NCBI GenBank assembly: GCA_947623455.1 | Contig: OX392532.1 | Coordinates: 45,387,058-45,451,057, forward strand | Direction: 5' to 3' | DNA length: 64,000 nt | Source of the DNA: Mimachlamys varia | Lineage: Eukaryota > Mollusca > Bivalvia > Pectinida > Pectinidae | In this document: positions 27,832 to 40,046 of the stretch, in pieces | Layout of the letters: every line of letters begins with the position of its first letter | Numbering within the stretch: the first letter of the stretch is position 1 | Notes under the pieces: model-generated | The model's input: the letters and a program-made list of their open reading frames with translations, nothing else | Databases searched by the model: none | Told to the model about the DNA's origin: nothing | Program-made: the position numbers and the translations under genes

Positions 27832-29393
27832 CTACCATCGGTTACTAACAGACCACCACTGTTTAACGTGACATCGGTTACTAACAGACCACCACAGTTT
27901 AACGGGACATCGGTTACTAACAGACCACCACTGAAGAGTGTTACCATCGGTTACTAACAGACCACCACTGTTTAACGGGACATCGGTTACTAACAGACCA
28001 CCACTGTTTAACGGGACATCGGTTACTAACAGACCACCACTGTTTAACGGGACATCGGTTACTAACAGACCAACACTGTTTAACGGGACATCGGTTACTA
28101 ACAGACCACCACTGTTTAACGGGACATCGGTTACTAACAGACCACCACTGTTTAACGGGACATCGGTTACTAACAAACCACCACTGTTTAACAGGACATC
28201 GGTTACCAACAGACCACCACTGAAGAGTGCTACCATCGGTTACTAACAGACCACCACTGTTTAACGTGACATCGGTTACTAACAGACCACCACAGTTTAA
28301 CGGGACATCGGTTACTAACAGACCACCACTGAAGAGTGTTACCATCGGTTACTAACAGACCACCACTGTTTAACGGGACATCGGTTACTAACAGACCACC
28401 ACTGTTTAACGGGACATCGGTTACTAACAGACCACCACTGTTTAACGGGACATCGGTTACTAACAGACCAACACTGTTTAACGGGACATCGGTTACTAAC
28501 AGACCACCACTGTTTAACGGGACATCGGTTACTAACAGACCACCACTGTTTAACGGGACATCGGTTACTAACAGACCACCACTGTTTAACGGGACATCGG
28601 TTACTAACAAACCACCACTGTTTAACGGGACATCGGTTACCAACAGACCAACACTGTTTAACGGGACATCGGTTACCAACAGACCACCACTGAAGAGTGC
28701 TACCATCGGTTACTAACAGACCACCACTGTTTAACGGGACATCGGTTACTAACAGACCACCACAGTTTAACGGGACATCGGTTACTAACAGACCACCACT
28801 GTTTAACGGGACATCGGTTACCAACAGACCACCACTGTTTAACGTGACATCGGTTACCAACAGACCACCACTGTTTAACGTGACATCGGTTACTAACAAA
28901 CCACCACTGTTTAACGGGACATCGGTTACCAACAGACCAACACTGTTTAACGGGACATCGGTTACCAACAGACCACCACTGAAGAGTGCTACCATCGGTT
29001 ACTAACAGACCACCACTGTTTAACGTGACATCGGTTACTAACAGACCACCACAGTTTAACGGGACATCGGTTACTAACAGACCACCACTGAAGAGTGTTA
29101 CCATCGGTTACTAACAGACCACCACTGTTTAACGGGACATCGGTTACTAACAGACCACCACTGTTTAACGGGACATCGGTTACTAACAGACCACCACTGT
29201 TTAACGGGACATCGGTTACTAACAGACCAACACTGTTTAACGGGACATCGGTTACTAACAGACCACCACTGTTTAACGGGACATCGGTTACTAACAGACC
29301 ACCACTGTTTAACGGGACATCGGTTACTAACAAACCACCACTGTTTAACAGGACATCGGTTACTAACAGACCACCACTGAAGAGTGCTACCAT
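27832..29393. repeat. 1157-bp-offset block duplication in array 4
   Basis: The block 27832-28236 recurs at 28989-29393 (offset 1157 bp) with the same unit order, including the CAACACTG and ACAGGACATC variants, and the translated frames look the same. The sequence of punctuation intervals (109, 289, then 361 or 253) repeats accordingly. A further copy relation links 26962-27234 with 29384-29656 at offset 2422. Confidence 0.85.
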
Positions 29394-31184
29394 CGGTTAC
29401 TAACAAACCATCACTGTTTAACGGGACATCGGTTACTAACAGACCACCACTGTTTAACGGGACATCGGTTACTAACAGACCACCACTGTTTAACGGGACA
29501 TCGGTTACGAACAGACCACCACTGTTTAACGGGACATCGGTTACTAACAGACCACCACTGTTTAACGTGACATCGGTTACTAACAGACCACCACTGTTTA
29601 ACGTGACATCGGTTACTAACAGACCACCACTGAAGAGTGTTACCATCGGTTACTAACAGACCACCACTGTTTAACGTGACATCGGTTACTAACAGACCAC
29701 CACTGTTTAACGGGACATCGGTTACTAACAGACCACCACTGTTTAACGGGACATCGGTTACTAACAGACCACAACTGTTTAACGTGACATCGGTTACTAA
29801 CAGACCACCACAGTTTAACGGGACATCGGTTACTAACAGACCACCACTGTTTAACGGGACATCGGTTACTAACAGACCACCACTTTTTAACGTGACATCG
29901 GTTACTAACAGACCACCACTGTTTAACAGGACATCGGTTACTAACAGACCACCACTGTTTATTGGGACATCGGTTACTAACAGACCACCACTGTTTAACA
30001 GGACATCGGTTACTAACAGACCACCACTGAAAAGTGTAACCATCGGTTACTAAGAGACCACCATTGTTTAACGTGACATCGGTTACTAACAGACTACCAC
30101 TGTTTAACGTGACATCGGTTACTAACAGACCGACACTGTTTAACGGGACATCGGTTACTAACAGACCACCACTGTTTAACGTGACATCCGTTACTAACAG
30201 ACCACCACTGTTTAACGGGACATCGGTTACTAACAGACCACCACTGTTTAACGGGACATCGGTTACTAACAGACCACCACTGTTTAACGGGACATCGGTT
30301 ACTAACAGACCACCACAGGTTGAACGGGACATCGGTTACTAACAGACCACCACTGTTTAACGTGACATCGGTTACTAACAGACCACCACTGTTTAACGGG
30401 ACATCGGTTACCAACAGACCACCACTGTTTAACGTGACATCGGTTACCAACAGACCACCACTGTTTAACGTGACATCGGTTACTAACAAACCACCACTGT
30501 TTAACGGGACATCGGTTACCAACAGACCAACACTGTTTAACGGGACATCGGTTACCAACAGACCACCACTGAAGAGTGCTACCATCGGTTACTAACAGAC
30601 CACCACTGTTTAACGTGACATCGGTTACTAACAGACCACCACAGTTTAACGGGACATCGGTTACTAACAGACCACCACTGAAGAGTGTTACCATCGGTTA
30701 CTAACAGACCACCACTGTTTAACGGGACATCGGTTACTAACAGACCACCACAGTTTAACGGGACATCGGTTACTAACAGACCACCACTGAAGAGTGTTAC
30801 CATCGGTTACCAACAGACCAACACTGTTTAACGTGACATCGGTTACCAACAGACCACCACTGAAGAGTGCTACCATCGGTTACCAACAGACCACCACTGT
30901 TTAACGTGACATCGGTTACTAACAGACCACCACTGTTTAACGGGACATCGGTTACTAACAGACCACCACTGTTTAACGGGACATCGGTTACTAACAGACC
31001 ACCACTGTTTAACGTGACATCGGTTACTAACAGACCACCACTGTTTAACGGGACATCGGTTACTAACAGACCACCACTGTTTAACGGGACATCGGTTACT
31101 AACAGACCACCACTGTTTAACGTGACATCGGTTACTAACAGACCACCACTGTTTAACGTGACATCGGTTACTAACAGACCACCA

Positions 31185-32440
31185 CTGAAGAGTGTTACCA
31201 TCGGTTACTAACAGACCACAACTGTTTAACGTGACATCGGTTACTAACAGACCACCACTGTTTAACGGGACATCGGTTACTAACAGACCACCACTGTTTA
31301 ACGGGACATCGGTTACTAACAGACCACAACTGTTTAACGTGATATCGGTTACTAACAGACCACCACAGTTTAACGGGACATCGGTTACTAACAGACCACC
31401 ACTGTTTAACGTGACATCGGTTACTAACAGACCACAACTGTTTAACATGACATCGGTTACTAACAGACCACCACTGTTTAACGGGACATCGGTTACGAAC
31501 AGACCACCACTGTTTAACGGGACATCGGTTACTAACAGACCACCACTGTTTAACGTGACATCGGTTACTAACAGACCACCACTGTTTAACGTGACATCGG
31601 TTACTAACAGACCACCACTGAAGAGTGTTACCATCGGTTACTAACAGACCACAACTGTTTAACGTGACATCGGTTACTAACAGACCACCACTGTTTAACG
31701 GGACATCGGTTACTAACAGACCACCACTGTTTAACGGGACATCGGTTACTAACAGACCACAACTGTTTAACGTGATATCGGTTACTAACAGACCACCACA
31801 GTTTAACGGGACATCGGTTACTAACAGACCACCACTGTTTAACGTGACATCGGTTACTAACAGACCACAACTGTTTAACATGACATCGGTTACTAACAGA
31901 CCACCACTGTTTAACGGGACATCGGTTACGAACAGACCACCACTGTTTAACGGGACATCGGTTACTAACAGACCACCACTGTTTAACGTGACATCGGTTA
32001 CTAACAGACCACCACTGTTTAACGTGACATCGGTTACTAACAGACCACCACTGAAGAGTGTTACCATCGGTTACTAACAGACCACAACTGTTTAACGTGA
32101 CATCGGTTACTAACAGACCACCACTGTTTAACGGGACATCGGTTACTAACAGACCACCACTGTTTAACGGGACATCGGTTACTAACAGACCACAACTGTT
32201 TAACGTGATATCGGTTACTAACAGACCACCACAGTTTCACGGGACATCGGTTACTAACAGACCACCACTGTTTAACGTGACATCGGTTACTAACAGACCA
32301 CAACTGTTTAACATGACATCGGTTACTAACAGACCACCACTGTTTAACGGGACATCGGTTACGAACAGACCACCACTGTTTAACGGGACATCGGTTACTA
32401 ACAGACCACCACTGTTTAACGTGACATCGGTTACTAACAT
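31185..32440. repeat. 433-bp higher-order repeat, nearly three copies, in array 4
   Basis: Three consecutive blocks begin at the punctuation units 31185, 31618 and 32051. Each of the first two is exactly 433 bp (eleven 36-bp units plus one 37-bp unit). The first two encode the same translation throughout, including rare GTGATATCGG and AACATGACATC units. The third matches for about 380 bp with a single visible change, CACGGGAC for AACGGGAC near 32238, before diverging at ACATACCACC near 32437. The near identity indicates very recent amplification. Confidence 0.9.
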
Positions 32441-34481
32441 ACCACCACTGTTTAACGGGACATCGGTTACTAACAGACCACCACTGTTTAACGGGACATC
32501 GGTTACTAACAGACCAACACTGTTTAACGGGACATCGGTTACTAACAGACCACCACTGTTTAACGTGACATCGGTTACTAACAGACCACCACTGTTTAAC
32601 AGGACATCGGTTACTAACAGACCACAACTGTTTAACGGGACATCGGTTACTAACAGACCACAACTGTTTAACGTGACATCGGTTACTAACAGACCACCAC
32701 TGTTTAACGGGACATCGGTTACCAACAGACCACCACAGTTTAACGTGACATCGGTTACTAACAGACCACCACTGTTTAACGTGACATCGGTTACTAACAG
32801 ACCACCACTGTTTAACGGGACATCGGTTACTAACAGACCACCACTGTTTAACGGGACATCGGTTACTAACAGACCACCACTGTTTAACGGGATATCGGTT
32901 ACGAACAGACCACCACTGTTTAACGGGACATCGGTTACGAACAGACCACCACTGTTTAACGTGACATCGGTTACTAACAGACCACCACTGTTTAACGGGA
33001 CATCGGTTACGAACAGACCACCACTGTTTAACGGGACATCGGTTACTAACAGACCATCACTGTTTAACGTGACATCGGTTACTAACAGACCACCACTGTT
33101 TAACGGGACATCGGTTACTAACAGACCACCACTGTTTAACGGGACATCGGTTACTAACAGACCACCACTGTTTAACGGGACATCGGTTACTAACAGACCA
33201 CCACAGTTTAACGGGACATCGGTTACTAACAGACCACCACTGTTTAACGGGACATCGGTTACTAACAGACCACCACTGTTTAACGGGACATCGGTTACTA
33301 ACAGACCACCACTGTTTAACGTGACATCGGTTACTAACAGACCACCACTGAAGAGTGTTACCATCGGTTACTAACAGACCAACACTGTTTAACGTGACAT
33401 CGGTTACTAACAGACCACCACTGTTTAACGGGACATCGGTTACTAACAGACCACCACTGTTTAACGGGACATCGGTTACTAACAGACCACAACTGTTTAA
33501 CGTGACATCGGTTACTAACAGACCACCACAGTTTAACGGGACATCGGTTACTAACAGACCACCACTGTTTAACGGGACATCGGTTACTAACAGACCACCA
33601 CAGTTTAACGGGACATCGGTTACTAACAGACCACCACTGTTTAACGGGACATCGGTTACTAACAGACCACCACTGTTTAACGGGACATCGGTTACTAACA
33701 GACCACCACTTTTTAACGTGACATCGGTTACTAACAGACTACCACTGTTTAACGTGACATCGGTTACTAACAGACCACTACTGTTTAACGGGACATCGGT
33801 TACTAACAGACCACCACTGTTTAACGTGACATCGGTTACTAACAGACCACCACTGTTTAACAGGACATCGGTTACTAACAGATCACCACTGTTTAACGGG
33901 ACATCAGTTACTAACAGACCACAACTGTTTAACGTGACATCGGTTACTAACAGACCACCACTGTTTAACGGGACATCGGTTACTAACAGACCACCACTGT
34001 TTAACAGGACATCGGTTGCTAACAGACCACCACTGTTTAACGTGACAACGGTTACTAACAGACCACCACTGTTTAACGGGACATCGGTTACCAACAGACC
34101 ACCACTGTTTAACGGGACATCGGTTACTAACAGACCACCACTGTTTAATGTGACATCGGTTACTAACAGACCACCACTGTTTAACGTGACATCGGTTACT
34201 AACAGACCAACACTGTTTAACGGGACATTGGTTACTAACAGACCACCACTGTTTAACGGGACATCGGTTACTAACAGGCCACCACTGTTTAACGTGACAT
34301 CGGTTACTAAGAGACCACCACTGTTTGACGGGACATCGGTTACTAACAGACCACCACTGTTTAACGGGACATCGGTTACTAACAGACCACCACTGTTTAA
34401 CGGGACATCGGTTACTAACAGACCACCACTGTTTAACGTGACATCGGTTACTAACAGACCACCACTGAAGAGTGTTACCAT

Positions 34482-35291
34482 AATCAGGAGTCACAGTAGT
34501 ATGCATTTTATACAAAATTATAGCATTTCTTCTTTTTGTTCTGAAAGGATGTTCCAAGATTGTTGAAATGGAGGGTCAGCACCTTACCGATTATTTCAAT
34601 TAATGAATGATTTTCTGAAAAACTCATCAAAATGTAATCTTTATAAAATTCGTGTAAGACTCTATTTAATAAATATATTCAAGATTCTCATCTTAGGCTA
34701 TGTCTAAGTTTCGGCTATCATCCATCAGTTACAAATAGCAGAAGGCAGTTCTCGCTATATGCCAAGGGCGCACAGAATTTGCCTTCTTTGTAACTAAAAT
34801 CAAGTAGAAGACGAATTTCATTTATTTTGATTCGTCCTCTGTATGCATCTTTACGTGAAAAATATTATCTAAGAAAGAAGAAAATATCAGACCATACCGA
34901 AACGTCAACAAAACAATAATCCGAAAGAAAGATTTACACGGAGACCCCTCAAAAACGTACAAAAGAATCAGACCAGGTGTCCCAAAAGAATAAGCGTCTT
35001 CTGCTTCATTGACGACACCCGCCATATAAATCTTTTCACATCCAAGTAAACGTCAAGTCCATAAGAATGAGAACCAAATCATCACTGATGGGCGTATTAA
35101 TAAACGTCAATCTTGATAGCATACAAGGATACGCTATATCTCTCTATGAGACCAAGTTGGCGACCACAAAACGTACTCGAATATAATTGAAAAAGATAAA
35201 AAAAAACCATATAATTGGAACCGACCGTCCTCTTGTCAACTTGCACAGTTGCTAGCAGTGCTTAATAGGAACAGACTTTGTCATTCAGGTA
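34482..35291. other. Unique island between arrays 4 and 5
   Basis: About 810 bp of AT-rich non-repetitive DNA. It contains the 67-codon minus-strand ORF listed separately. It also has an imperfect 11-bp inverted repeat, AGAAGACGAAT at 34806-34816 and ATTCGTCCTCT at 34830-34840 (one mismatch, 13-nt loop), overlapping the end of that ORF. Nothing else is recognised. Confidence 0.55.
34822..35025 (-). CDS. Hypothetical 67-residue ORF, possibly a fragment of a dispersed repeat
   Basis: An ATG-started frame reads MAGVVNEAEDAYSFGTPG and ends HTEDESK before TAA. The middle (LILLYVFEG, then FFRIIVLLTF) is hydrophobic enough for a membrane segment. The beginning recalls short ORF pieces of the form DAYSSGTPGLT that I remember from invertebrate predicted proteins linked to dispersed repeats; this is unverified memory. 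The upstream DNA is AT-rich with no recognisable promoter, and no splice sites are obvious. It could equally be a chance frame in an old mobile-element remnant. Confidence 0.25.
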   Translation of the reverse strand: MAGVVNEAEDAYSFGTPGLILLYVFEGSPCKSFFRIIVLLTFRYGLIFSSFLDNIFHVKMHTEDESK

Positions 35292-35639
35292 ATTGTAATG
35301 ACATAGATACACTGGTTATTGGTTATGACATAGATACACTGGTTATTGTAATGACATAGATATACTGGTTATTGTAATGATATAGATACACTGGTTATTG
35401 TAATGACATAGATACACTGGTTATTGTAATATCATAGATACACTGGTTATTGTAATGTCATAGATACACTGGTTATTGTAATGTCATTGATATACTGGCT
35501 ATTGTAATGTCATAGATACACTGGTTATTGTAATGAAATAGGTTCACTGGTTATTGGTTATGACATAAGTAGACTGGCTATTGTAATGACATAGATACAC
35601 TGGTTATTGTAATGACATAGATACACTGGTTATTGTAAT

Positions 35640-38000
35640 GACATAGATACACTGGTTATTGTAATGACATAGATAAACTGGTTATTGTAATGACATAGGT
35701 ACACTGGTTATTTTAATAAAATAGATACACTGCTTTTTGTAATGTCATAGATTCACTGGTTATTGTAATGTCATAGATACACTGCTTATTGTAATGTCAT
35801 AGATACACTGGTTATTGTAATGACATAGATAAACTGGTTATTGTAATGTCATAGATACACTGGTTATTGTAATAAAATAGATACACTGGTTATTGTAATG
35901 TCATAGATACACTGGTTATTGTAATGACATAGACACACTGGTTTTTGTAATGCCAAATATACACTGGTTATTGTAATGACATAGATACACTGGTTATTGT
36001 AATGACATAGATACTTTGGCTATTTGTTATGACATAGATACACTGGTTCTTGTAATGACATAGATACACTGGTTATTGTAATGTCATAGATACACTGGTT
36101 ATTGTAATGTCATAGATACACTGGTTATTGTAATGTCATAGATACACTGGTTATTGTAATGACATAGATACACTGGTTATTGTAATGACATAGATACACA
36201 CTGGTTATTGAAATGAAAGAGGTTCACTGATTATTGTAATGAAATAGATACACTGGTTATTGTAATGACATAGATACACTGGTTATTGTAATGTCATAGA
36301 TACACTGGTTATTGTAATTATATAGATACACTGGTTATTGTAATGAAATAGGTTCACTGGTTATTGTAATGAAATAGGTTCACTGGTTATTGTAATGAAA
36401 TAGATACACTGGTTATTGTAATGAAATAGATACACTGGTTATTGTAATTATATAGATACACTGGTTATTGGTTATGAGAGATACACTGGTTATTGGTTAT
36501 GACATAGATACACTGGTCATTGTAATGAAATAGATACACTGGTTATTGTAATGACATAGATACACTGGTTATTGTAATGACATAGATAAACTGGTTATTG
36601 TAATGACATAGGTACACTGGTTATTTTAATAAAATAGATACACTGCTTTTTGTAATGTCATAGATTCACTGGTTATTGTAATGTCATAGATACACTGCTT
36701 ATTGTAATGTCATAGATACACTGGTTATTGTAATGACATAGATAAACTGGTTATTGTAATGTCATAGATACACTGGTTATTGTAATAAAATAGATACACT
36801 GGTTATTGTAATGTCATAGATACACTGGTTATTGTAATGACATAGACACACTGGTTTTTGTAATGCCAAATATACACTGGTTATTGTAATGACATAGATA
36901 CACTGGTTATTGTAATGACATAGATACTTTGGCTATTTGTTATGACATAGATACACTGGTTCTTGTAATGACATAAATACACTGGTTATTGTAATGACAT
37001 AGATACACTGGTTATTGTAATGACATAGATACACTGGTTATTGTAATGACATAGATACACTGGTTATTGTAATGTCATAGATACACTGGTTATTGTAATG
37101 TCATAGATACACTGGTTATTGTAATGTCATAGATACACTGGTTATTGTAATGACATAGATACACTGGTTATTGTAATGACATAGATACACACTGGTTATT
37201 GAAATGAAAGAGGTTCACTGATTATTGTAATGAAATAGATACACTGGTTATTGTAATGACATAGATACACTGGTTATTGTAATGTCATAGATACACTGGT
37301 TATTGTAATTATATAGATACACTGGTTATTGTAATGAAATAGGTTCACTGGTTATTGTAATGAAATAGGTTCACTGGTTATTGTAATGAAATAGATACAC
37401 TGGTTATTGTAATGAAATAGATACACTGGTTATTGTAATTATATAGATACACTGGTTATTGGTTATGAGAGATACACTGGTTATTGGTTATGACATAGAT
37501 ACACTGGTCATTGTAATGAAATAGATACACTGGTTATTGTAATGACATAGACACACTGGTTATTGTAATGCCAAATATACACTGGTTATTGTAATGACAT
37601 AGATACACTGGTTATTGTAATGACACAGATACACTGGTTATTGTAATGACATAGATACACTGGTTATTGTAATGACATAGATACACTGGTTATTGTAATG
37701 TCATAGATACACTGGTTATTGTAATGACATAGATACACTGGTTATTGTAATGACATAGATACACTGGTTATTGTAATGACATAGATACACTGGTTATTGT
37801 AATGTCATAGATACACTGGTTATTGTAATGTCATAGATACACTGGTTATTGTAATGTCATAGATACACTGGTTATTGTAATGTCATAGATACACTGGTTA
37901 TTGTAATGACATAGATACACTGGTTATTGTAATGACATAGATACACACTGGTTATTGAAATGAAAGAGGTTCACTGATTATTGTAATGAAATAGATACAC
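35640..38000. repeat. Roughly 0.9-kb higher-order repeat in array 5
   Basis: AGATAAACTG at 35671 recurs at 36584 (offset 913), followed by the same GGTACACTGG, TTTTAATAAAATAG and CTGCTTTTTG units. Further right the landmark AAATGAAAGAGGTTCACTG occurs at 36211, 37202 and 37958, offsets 991 and 756. The change from 913 to 991 is 78 bp, exactly three units, visible as extra GACATAG units near 36970-37060 in the second copy. Confidence 0.85.
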
Positions 38001-38419
38001 TGGTTATTGGTTATGACATAAGTAAACTGGCTATTGTAATGTCATAGATACACTGGTTATTGTAATGACATAGATACACTGGTTATTGAAATGACATAGA
38101 TACACTGGTTATTGTAATGAAATAGATACACTGGTTATTGGTTATGACATAGATACACTGGTCATTGTAATGAAATAGATACACTGGTTATTGTTTATGA
38201 CATAGATACACTGGGTATTGTAATGACATAGATACACTGGGTATTGTAATGACATAGATACACTGGTTATTGTAATGACATAGATACACTGGTTATTGTA
38301 ATGACATAGATACACTGGTTATTGTTATGACATAGATACACTGGTTATTGTAATGACATAGATACACTGGTTATTGTAATGACATAGATACACTGGTTAT
38401 TGTAATGACATAGATACAC

Positions 38420-39010
38420 GAGTTATTGTAGTGACATAGATACACGGGTTATTTTAATAAAATAGATACACTGCTTATTGTAATGACAAAGATACACTGG
38501 TAATTGGTTATGACATAGATACACTGGTTATTGTAATGACATAGATACACTGGTTATTGTAATAAAATAGATACACTGGTTATTGTAATGACATAGATAC
38601 ACTGGTTATTGTAATAAAATAGATACACTGGTTATTGTAATGACATAGATACACTGGTTATTGTAATGACATAGATACACGGGTTATTGTAGTGACATAG
38701 ATACACGGGTTATTTTAATAAAATAGATACACTGCTTATTGTAATGTCATAGATACACTGGTTATTGTAATGAAATAGATACACTGGTTATTGTAATATC
38801 ATAGATACACTGGTTATTGTAATGACAAAGATACACTGGTTATTGTAATATCATAGATACACTGGTTATTGTAATGACAAAGATACACTGGTTATTGTAA
38901 TGACAAAGATACACTGGTTATTGTAATGACATAGATACACGGGTTATTGTAGTGACATAGATACACGGGTTATTTTAATAAAATAGATACACTGCTTATT
39001 GTAATGTCAT
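38420..39010. repeat. 260-bp (ten-unit) higher-order repeat in array 5
   Basis: The rare pair GTAGTGACATAGATACACGG then GTTATTTTAATAAAATAG occurs at 38428, 38689 and 38949, spacings 261 and 260 bp, that is about ten units. The surrounding unit order is similar in each copy. It is a smaller and separate block amplification from the 0.9-kb one further left. Confidence 0.82.
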
Positions 39011-40046
39011 AGATACACTGGTTATTGTAATGAAATAGATACACTGGTTATTGTAATATCATAGATACACTGGTTATTGTAATGACAAAGATACACTGGT
39101 TATTGTAATATCATAGATACACTGGTTATTGTAATGACAAAGATACACTGGTAATTGGTTATGACATAGATAAACTGGTTATTGTAATGACATAGATACA
39201 CTGGTTATTGTAATGAAATAGGTTCACTGGTTATTGTAATGACATAGATACACTGTGTATTTTAATGTCATAGATTACACTGGTTATTGTAATGACATAG
39301 ATACACTGGTTATTGTAATGTCATAGATACACTGATTATTGTAATGAAATAGGTTAACTGGTTATTGTAATGACATAGGTACACTGGTTATTGGTTATGA
39401 CAAAGATACACTGGTAATTGGTTATGACATAAGTAGACTGGCTATTGTAATGACATAGATACACTGGTTATTGTAATGACATAGATACAGAGGTTATTGG
39501 TTATGTCATAGGTACACTGCTTGTTGTAATGTCATAGATATACTGGTTATTGTAATGACATAGATACACTGGTAATTGGTTATGACATAGAAACACTGGT
39601 TATTGTAATGCCAAATATACACTGGTTATTGTAATGACATAGATACACTGGTTATTGTAATGAAATAGGTACACTGGTTATTGTAATGACATAGATACAC
39701 TGGTTATTGTAATGACATAGATACACTGGTTATTGTAATTACAAAGATACACTGGTTTTTGTAATTACATAGATACACTGGTTATTGTAATGACATAAAT
39801 ACACTGGTTATTGTAATGGCATAGATACACTGGTTATTGTAACGACAAAGATACACTTGTTATTCTAATGACATAGATACACTGGTTATTGTAATGACAT
39901 AGATACACTGGTTATTGTAATTACAAAGATACACTGGTTATTGTAATTACATAGATACACTGGTTATTGTAATGCCGTAGATACACTGGTTATTGTCACG
40001 ACAAAGATACACTTGTTATTGTAATGACATAAGTTGACTGGTTATT

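Larger units (their letters stand above)
26667..34481. repeat. Minisatellite array 4, 36-bp unit with 37-bp punctuation units
   Basis: About 217 units of 36 bp with core ACGGGACATCGGTTACTAAC followed by AGACCACCACTGTTTA. The most frequent variants are ACGTGACATC for ACGGGACATC, CCAACACTG or CCACAACTG for CCACCACTG, and TTACCAAC or TTACGAAC for TTACTAAC. Since 36 is divisible by three, the plus strand reads a 12-residue repeat (SVTNRPPLFNGT) and the minus strand reads LLVTDVPLNSGG. Both stay open until a 37-bp punctuation unit shifts the frame and exposes TAA (plus-strand ORFs end in TIGY). The presence of equally long mirror ORFs on both strands argues against coding. The array starts abruptly at CTGTTTAACGGG (26667) and ends inside a punctuation unit at 34481. 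Confidence 0.97.
26955..34481. repeat. 37-bp punctuation units spaced 36n+37 bp in array 4
   Basis: A distinct unit beginning CTGAAGAGTG(T/C)TACCATCGG replaces the normal CTGTTTAACGG(G)ACATCGG and is one base longer. I find it starting at 26955, 27208, 27461, 27822, 27931, 28220, 28329, 28690, 28979, 29088, 29377, 29630, 30027 (as GAAAAGTG), 30569, 30678, 30787, 30860, 31185, 31618, 32051, 33348 and 34465. Every interval equals a multiple of 36 plus 37 (253, 253, 361, 109, 289, 109, 361, 289, 109, 289, 253, 397, 542, 109, 109, 73, 325, 433, 433, 1297, 1117). The single exception is 542, one base longer because of an inserted base near 30316 (CAGGTTGAACGGG). Confidence 0.92.
35292..40046. repeat. 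Minisatellite array 5, 26-bp unit
   Basis: About 183 copies of a 26-bp unit with core GACATAGATACACTGGTTAT followed by TGTAAT. Variants include GTCATAG, GAAATAG and ATCATAG for GACATAG, GGTTATGACAT for GTAATGACAT, and GGTTCACTGG. Although its period equals that of array 2, the sequences are unrelated. It contains essentially no CpG, unlike arrays 2, 4 and 6. No long ORF results because stops occur in each unit. The right edge lies at about 40046, where GGTTATTCAAAGGTC leaves the consensus. Confidence 0.97.

Noticed and set aside
32058..34566. Long SVTNRPPLFNG-repeat ORFs (438 and 403 codons) and the antisense LVTDVPLNSGG ORFs in array 4
   Set aside because: The 36-bp unit is divisible by three and open on both strands. 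The frames are cut by every 37-bp unit, and no signal peptide or unique end belongs to a protein.
35292..40046. Common origin of arrays 2 and 5 because both have a 26-bp period
   Set aside because: The unit sequences do not align beyond short A/T words; the equal period appears coincidental.
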